Shown here: piece by piece, positions 59,773 through 64,000 of the stretch
Layout: the number at the start of each line of letters is the position of its first letter
Position numbering within the stretch: the stretch's first letter is position 1
Assembly: GCA_039185015.1 (NCBI GenBank)
Contig: JBCDAU010000007.1
Location: 98,335 to 162,334, forward strand
DNA: 64,000 nucleotides
DNA from: JBCBSZ01 sp039185015
GTDB lineage: Bacteria; Actinomycetota; Acidimicrobiia; Acidimicrobiales; Poriferisodalaceae
Direction of reading: 5' to 3'
The notes under the pieces: model-generated
The model's database searches: none
The model's input: the letters and a program-made list of their open reading frames with translations, nothing else
What the model was told of the DNA's origin: nothing
Made by a program: the position numbers and the translations under genes

Positions 59773-60711
59773 TCACTTCAGGCCCCGGATGAAGGGCTGC
59801 GCGAGTGCGGTTGGGGGCCGGACCCGCTTGGCGAAGATGGCCATCACCAGGATCGTCACCAGGAACGGTAGGGCGGTGAGCAGGTCGGTGCTCAGGTCGT
59901 AGCCGAGGTTCGGCAGCGACAGCCGGAACGAGAGCACCGTGCCGAAGAGCACGCAGCCAGCGACCGTGCCCCGCAGCGTCCAGCCACCGAAGATCACCGC
60001 GATCAGGGCGATGAAGCCGCGCCCGCCGACGATGGAGTCCTCGAAGGTGCCGACCGCCCCGAGCACCAGGTAGGCGCCGCCGAGCCCGGCGGTGACGCCG
60101 GCGACGTAGATGCCCTCGCGGCGGCGCTTGTTCACGTCGATGCCGCTGACGTCAGCGGACTGCGGGTTCTCTCCGGTGGACCGGAGCTCGAGGCCCCACC
60201 GGGTCCGGAAGACGATCCACCAGCAGGCCGGGATGACCAGGTACACGAGGTAGAACATCCACGTCCGGTCGAACAGCGCCTCGCCGATGAGCGGGATGTC
60301 GGCAAGGAGCGGGATGCGCTGGGAGTCGACCTGACGAATCACCGGGTCGAGCTCCGAGGCGAGGAAGCTGGCCAGGCCCAACACGAGGATGTTGAGCGTG
60401 AGGCCGACCACGAACTGGTTGGCCGCGAGACGGTGGCTCATGTTGGCCTGCACCGCCGCGACCAACACGCCGGCGACGACGCCACAGCCGACCGCGGCGA
60501 GCTCGTTGCCGAACCGGTCCATGCCCACGGCGGCGGCGAAGGCGGCGGCGAGGAACATGCCCTCCAGGGAGATGTTGAGCGTGCCAGAGCGCTCGGCCAC
60601 CCACTCGCCTGATGCACCGAAGGCGAGGAAGGCGGCGAAGGTGAAGGCGTTGATGTAGGCGGCCTCGGAGGTGAGGACGTCACCGATGGCGGACAGGAAA
60701 TCGCCGATCAC
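59773..60711 (-). CDS. BMP-type ABC transporter permease (NupQ-like)
   Basis: A 312-residue permease with about eight helices. ERSGTLNISLEGMFL and LRSTGENPQSADVSGI are typical of the nucleoside/branched-chain-like permease pair (YufQ/NupQ, RnsD). GTG start overlaps the partner's stop as GTGA. It forms the channel with the 60708 permease, driven by the double ATPase at 61934. Confidence 0.88.
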   Translation of the reverse strand: MIGDFLSAIGDVLTSEAAYINAFTFAAFLAFGASGEWVAERSGTLNISLEGMFLAAAFAAAVGMDRFGNELAAVGCGVVAGVLVAAVQANMSHRLAANQFVVGLTLNILVLGLASFLASELDPVIRQVDSQRIPLLADIPLIGEALFDRTWMFYLVYLVIPACWWIVFRTRWGLELRSTGENPQSADVSGIDVNKRRREGIYVAGVTAGLGGAYLVLGAVGTFEDSIVGGRGFIALIAVIFGGWTLRGTVAGCVLFGTVLSFRLSLPNLGYDLSTDLLTALPFLVTILVMAIFAKRVRPPTALAQPFIRGLK

Positions 60712-61937
60712 GTCCGGTCACCCCCGCTGTTCATCGCCCGCCGTCGCTCGCGGAGGAACAGCAGCGCCGGCGGGATCAGCAGGGCGAGCACGAGGAGACC
60801 CTGGACCACGTCGGTGATCCTGCGCTCGACGCCGGTGGCGGCGAGGAAGCCCGATCCGGTGCGCAGCCCGGCGAACACGAGGGCGATGGCGATCGCCGCG
60901 GAGGCTCGCTGCCGGGACACGAGCGCGACGAGGAGTCCGGTCCAGCCGATCTGGGAGGGGAAGCCGGGGACCAGGGTGTAGTTGCCGAAGTCCCCGCCGG
61001 CCAGCATCATCCCGCCGGCGAGCCCGGCGAACGCCCCGGAGATGAGCAAGGCGCCGCCGCCGTAGCGGGAGGCGGCGACCCCGGCTCGCTGCGCGGTGCG
61101 GGGGTTGTGGCCGAGCATCCGGATCCGGAGCCCCCACACGGTCCGGGCGAGCACCGCAGCGACCAGCAGCGCGAGCAGGATCGCGATGAACGCCGAGATC
61201 GGGAACTCGTTGCCGAACCAGGTGACCCGCGGCAGGCGAGTGTCGTCGGGGAGCTGCTGGCTGATCTGCTGACGGTTGGCCCGTCCCTCCGCCGGGGCGA
61301 GCAGCAGCCACTGGTTCTTGAGGCCGTAGCCGGCGAGCTGCGCCGCGATGGTGACCAGCAGGAGGGTGGTGAGCACCTCGGGAACGCCCCGCCGGTAGCG
61401 CAGGACACCGGCGATGCCGGCCCACAGGGCGCCGCCGATGACGCTGGCCACGAGGAGGAGCACGATCACGCCCGGTCCCGACCAGCCGAGCTTCGTGCCG
61501 AAGTACGCGCCGAACGCGGCACCGATGTAGAGCTGTCCCTCCTGGCCGATGTTCACCAGTCCGGCCCGGTTGGAGACGATCGTGCCGATCGCGACGAGGA
61601 GCAGCGGGACGGCGACGCCGATGGTGGCGCCGATGCGACCCGGGCCGCGGATGCTGCCATCGAGGAGGGCGGAGAGCACCTCGGACGGGGAACCGCCCGT
61701 CGCCTGCACGAGCAACGCCGACAGACCGAGCGCGATGGCGATGCAGACGGCATAGAGACCCACGACCTCGCCGACGCTGCGGAGGCGGTCGGCCATCGAG
61801 GTGCCGGGTGGAGCGTGGTGCGGCTCCTCGGTGAGCGTGCCGTCGGTGCCCATCTCGGGCACCAGGTCCTCGGCCGCGACGCCGTCGTGCGGCCGGGTGG
61901 TCGGCGGTCCGGTGGTGGTCCCGTCGTCGACGCTCAT
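60708..61937 (-). CDS. BMP-type ABC transporter permease (NupP-like)
   Basis: A 409-residue permease with an N-terminal cytoplasmic extension of about 60 residues. SNRAGLVNIGQEGQLYIGAA and GLRIRMLGHNPRTAQRAGV are typical of NupP/RnsC. ATG 61937 overlaps the ATPase stop as ATGA. The long open frame continues to 63191 as antisense to the ATPase, so the internal ATG is chosen. Confidence 0.88.
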   Translation of the reverse strand: MSVDDGTTTGPPTTRPHDGVAAEDLVPEMGTDGTLTEEPHHAPPGTSMADRLRSVGEVVGLYAVCIAIALGLSALLVQATGGSPSEVLSALLDGSIRGPGRIGATIGVAVPLLLVAIGTIVSNRAGLVNIGQEGQLYIGAAFGAYFGTKLGWSGPGVIVLLLVASVIGGALWAGIAGVLRYRRGVPEVLTTLLLVTIAAQLAGYGLKNQWLLLAPAEGRANRQQISQQLPDDTRLPRVTWFGNEFPISAFIAILLALLVAAVLARTVWGLRIRMLGHNPRTAQRAGVAASRYGGGALLISGAFAGLAGGMMLAGGDFGNYTLVPGFPSQIGWTGLLVALVSRQRASAAIAIALVFAGLRTGSGFLAATGVERRITDVVQGLLVLALLIPPALLFLRERRRAMNSGGDRT

Positions 61938-63508
61938 GCGGCGTGTCCGCCCATGAGGCTGCCGATGCGGGCGAGGTCGGCGTCGGCCCGATCCATCTCG
62001 CCGATGATTCGGCCGTCGGAGATGACGACGATCCGGTGGGCGAGGTCGAGGATCTCCTCGAGCTCGCTGGAGATCAACAGGACGCCAACCCCCGATTCCG
62101 CGGTCCGGCGGAGGCGGTCGGTCATGTACTCGATCGCGCCAACGTCGAGTCCGCGGGTCGGCTGCGCGGCGACGAGCACGGTCGGCTCGTGGGACAGCTC
62201 CCTGGCGAGCACGACCCGCTGCTGGTTGCCGCCCGACAGCGAGAACAGCGGGCTGTCGGGCCCGGAGCAGCTGATCTCGAACTCGTCGATGAGCTCCTCC
62301 GTCGTGCGCCGCATCGTCCGGTGGTCGAGCACGTTGCGGCGCGACACGCGGCCGGGATCGACGAGCCAGAGGTTCTCGGCGACCGTCATCTCGAGCACGA
62401 CGCCGGAGTCGTGGCGGTCCTCGGGGATGACCCCGACACCGCCGGCGGCCATGGCCCCGGCCTTGCCGGTCGGGATCTCGTCGCCGTCCACGACGACCCG
62501 GCCCTCGTCGACGCCGGTCAGGCTCGAGAGCACGTCGGCGAGTTGTCGCTGCCCGTTGCCCTCGACGCCGGCGACGCCGACGATCTCGCCGGCCCGGACG
62601 CCCAGGTCGAGCCGATCGAGGACCGTGCGTCCGTCGCGATCTCGGACGGTGACCCCGTCGAGGCGCAGGACCTCCGGGGCCAGGTCCGGTTCGGTGTCGG
62701 GCACCTCGGTGCCCCGCACGTCGGCGTCGACGAGCCCGAGGGCCACCCGCTCGGAGCGCAGCGACACCGACCTGCCGACCATGGCCGCCGCGAGTCCGGA
62801 GGCATCGACCTGGTCGGTGGCGACGTGGTCGACGACCCGACCCTGTCGCATGATCGTGACCTCGTCGGTCGCCGCGATGATCTCGTCGAGCTTGTGGCTC
62901 ACCAGAGCGACCGCACGTCCCTCGCTCACGACGGCATGGCGCAGCGTGTCGAAGAGCTGCTCGCTCTCGGCCGGGGTCAGGACCGAGGTCGGCTCGTCGA
63001 ACACGAGGATCGACGGGTCGCGCCGGAGGCATTTGATGATCTCGACGCGCTGGCGCATGCCGACCGGGAGGTCGCCGACGACGGCGTCGGGGTCGACGTC
63101 GAGCCCGTACCGATCCGAGATCTCCACGATCCGCTCGCGGACCTCGGCCGGGCGCAGGGCACCTGCTTCGCCCAGCGCCACGTTCTCCCACACCCGGAGC
63201 GGTTCGACCAGCGAGAAGTGCTGGTGGACCATGCCGATCCCGTGGCGGGCAGCGTCGAGCGGATCGCGGATCAGGACCCGCTCACCGTCGATGTCGATCG
63301 ATCCGGCATCCGGCAGGACGAGCCCGATGAGGATCTTCATGAGCGTCGACTTGCCGGCACCGTTCTCACCGAGGATCCCGTGGATGCGACCCCGTTGGAG
63401 CATGAGGTCGACGTCGGCACACGCCTGCACCGAGCCGTAGCGCTTGGAGATCCCGTCGAGGTGCACGGCGGCGGACGACGCCGCCGTGGCCGGTTCCTGT
63501 GCGCTCAT
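61934..63508 (-). CDS. BMP-type ABC transporter ATPase with two ATP-binding domains
   Basis: A 524-residue double ATPase. The first domain has Walker A GENGAGKST and Walker B ILVFDEPTS. The second domain has a degenerate Walker A (GVEGNGQRQ), signature LSGGNQQRV and a changed Walker B (VLVAAQPTRG), the pattern of NupO/RnsB/RbsA-type ATPases. It powers the two permeases downstream. A strong hairpin separates it from the binding-protein gene. Confidence 0.92.
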   Translation of the reverse strand: MSAQEPATAASSAAVHLDGISKRYGSVQACADVDLMLQRGRIHGILGENGAGKSTLMKILIGLVLPDAGSIDIDGERVLIRDPLDAARHGIGMVHQHFSLVEPLRVWENVALGEAGALRPAEVRERIVEISDRYGLDVDPDAVVGDLPVGMRQRVEIIKCLRRDPSILVFDEPTSVLTPAESEQLFDTLRHAVVSEGRAVALVSHKLDEIIAATDEVTIMRQGRVVDHVATDQVDASGLAAAMVGRSVSLRSERVALGLVDADVRGTEVPDTEPDLAPEVLRLDGVTVRDRDGRTVLDRLDLGVRAGEIVGVAGVEGNGQRQLADVLSSLTGVDEGRVVVDGDEIPTGKAGAMAAGGVGVIPEDRHDSGVVLEMTVAENLWLVDPGRVSRRNVLDHRTMRRTTEELIDEFEISCSGPDSPLFSLSGGNQQRVVLARELSHEPTVLVAAQPTRGLDVGAIEYMTDRLRRTAESGVGVLLISSELEEILDLAHRIVVISDGRIIGEMDRADADLARIGSLMGGHAA

Positions 63509-63522
63509 CGCTCACTTTCTCC

Positions 63523-63558
63523 GATCCCCGGTGGCGACCTGCGCCGCCACCGGGGATC
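63523..63558 (-). promoter_or_regulatory. Intercistronic hairpin after the BMP binding-protein gene
   Basis: A perfect 14-base-pair inverted repeat (GATCCCCGGTGGCG at 63523-63536 with its complement at 63545-63558) and an 8-base loop. It lies between the binding-protein stop and the ATPase start, without a T run, like the hairpin at 27935-27981 in the sugar operon. Confidence 0.6.
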
Positions 63559-63598
63559 AACTCGTCCGACGGGCCCGGGGGCCCGGAGCGGAGATGGA

Positions 63599-64000
63599 TC
63601 AGCCGCCGCCGAACGCCTGGCCGGCGATCTCACCGAAGGCGCCGTCGAGCTCGCCGCTGGCGACCAGGGCGTAGGCGTCGGCCAGCTCGGCCTCCTGCTC
63701 GGGCGTGGCGTTGCAGATCACCGCACCGGCGACGTCGGGTTCCTCGCCGGGGGAGTAGACGATGATGTCGCCCTCGGTGGCGCTGCCGTCGAGGATCTGC
63801 GGGAAGATCTCCCGCACGTAGTCGCCGCCGTCGAAGCGCACGGCGATGTCCCAGGCCAGCTCGCCCTCACGGGTGCACACGTCAGAGGCACCGGCGCTCA
63901 TCACGATCTGGCCACCCTCGTTGGCCAACTGCACCAGCGGCTCATGGGCACCACCCAGGTACGGGTAGATCGCCTCCGCGCCCTCGGCCACCGCGTTCTC
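63599..64000 (-). CDS. BmpA/PnrA-family substrate-binding lipoprotein (5' end missing)
   Basis: The last 133 codons of a BMP-family binding protein; the frame is open to the right edge. IVMSAGASDVCTREGELAWDI and the final segment ELDGAFGEIAGQ resemble the C-terminal lobe of purine-nucleoside-binding lipoproteins (PnrA, Med). The signal peptide is outside the window. It is the first gene of the importer operon and defines the likely ligand class. Confidence 0.82.
   Translation of the reverse strand, partial: ENAVAEGAEAIYPYLGGAHEPLVQLANEGGQIVMSAGASDVCTREGELAWDIAVRFDGGDYVREIFPQILDGSATEGDIIVYSPGEEPDVAGAVICNATPEQEAELADAYALVASGELDGAFGEIAGQAFGGG

Noticed and set aside
61107..63440. Long plus-strand open frame across the BMP transporter genes
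   Set aside because: Antisense to the ATPase and permease, with Ser/Arg/Thr-rich translation typical of shadow frames.

Overview
The window is a GC-rich, gene-dense actinobacterial chromosome segment. Genes are packed with frequent GTGA, ATGA and TTGA stop/start overlaps, GTG starts are common, and there are no insertion sequences, phage genes or CRISPR arrays. A 6C-type actinobacterial small RNA, secreted proteins with repeated GYWLVAADGG-type units, a mitochondrial-type aconitase next to AcnB, and a BMP-type importer point to the class Acidimicrobiia (Ilumatobacter-like). That placement is inference from gene content; no 16S rRNA gene lies in the window.

Layout. (1) 1-8202 is a signalling island: a receiver/PAS/GGDEF protein cut by the left edge, a very large CheB-CheR-PAS histidine kinase with a coupled single-domain receiver, and a bacteriophytochrome histidine kinase with its own receiver. 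(2) 8309-11206 is a divergent arsenical-response locus: arsR coupled to an aromatic amino acid decarboxylase on one side, and an ArsI-type C-As lyase coupled to a transglutaminase-like protein on the other, with two palindromic operators between. (3) 11217-23603 is housekeeping and hypothetical genes: trehalose-6-phosphate synthase, a kinase-like protein, lipoproteins, a diacylglycerol kinase-like protein, tRNA-Cys and tRNA-Val, an AIM24 protein, a quinone oxidoreductase, and a TetR/VOC pair. (4) 23625-30564 is a LacI-controlled GH32 fructan/sucrose importer operon without its own ATPase. (5) 30561-42318 is central metabolism: citrate synthase, an acyl-CoA carboxylase beta subunit with a LysR regulator, the 6C RNA plus a HAD-PlsC fusion, and two different aconitases side by side. 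(6) 42434-49919 is mixed accessory genes: a repeat-bearing secreted protein, a GntR regulator, a Tat-exported protein interrupted by an in-frame stop, a nitroreductase, SurE with a non-canonical start, and an enoyl-CoA hydratase. (7) 49922-64000 is a long, almost entirely minus-strand set: LLM flavin oxidoreductase, thioesterase, two related metal amidohydrolases, O-methyltransferase-like protein, two dehydrogenase/reductase genes, HD-domain protein, enolase-superfamily enzyme and a BmpA-type ABC importer. It reads as an uptake-plus-catabolism module for an unidentified, probably N-heterocyclic or nucleoside-like compound.

The most interesting points are the possible new catabolic module in region 7, a dispersed hairpin repeat found twice (12898-12962 and 59696-59761) at the same kind of gene junction, the four-hairpin 6C-type RNA with promoter and terminator, the ArsI/transglutaminase-like pair with its operators, and two coding oddities: surE without an ATG/GTG/TTG start, and a TGA inside an otherwise continuous Tat-exported protein.
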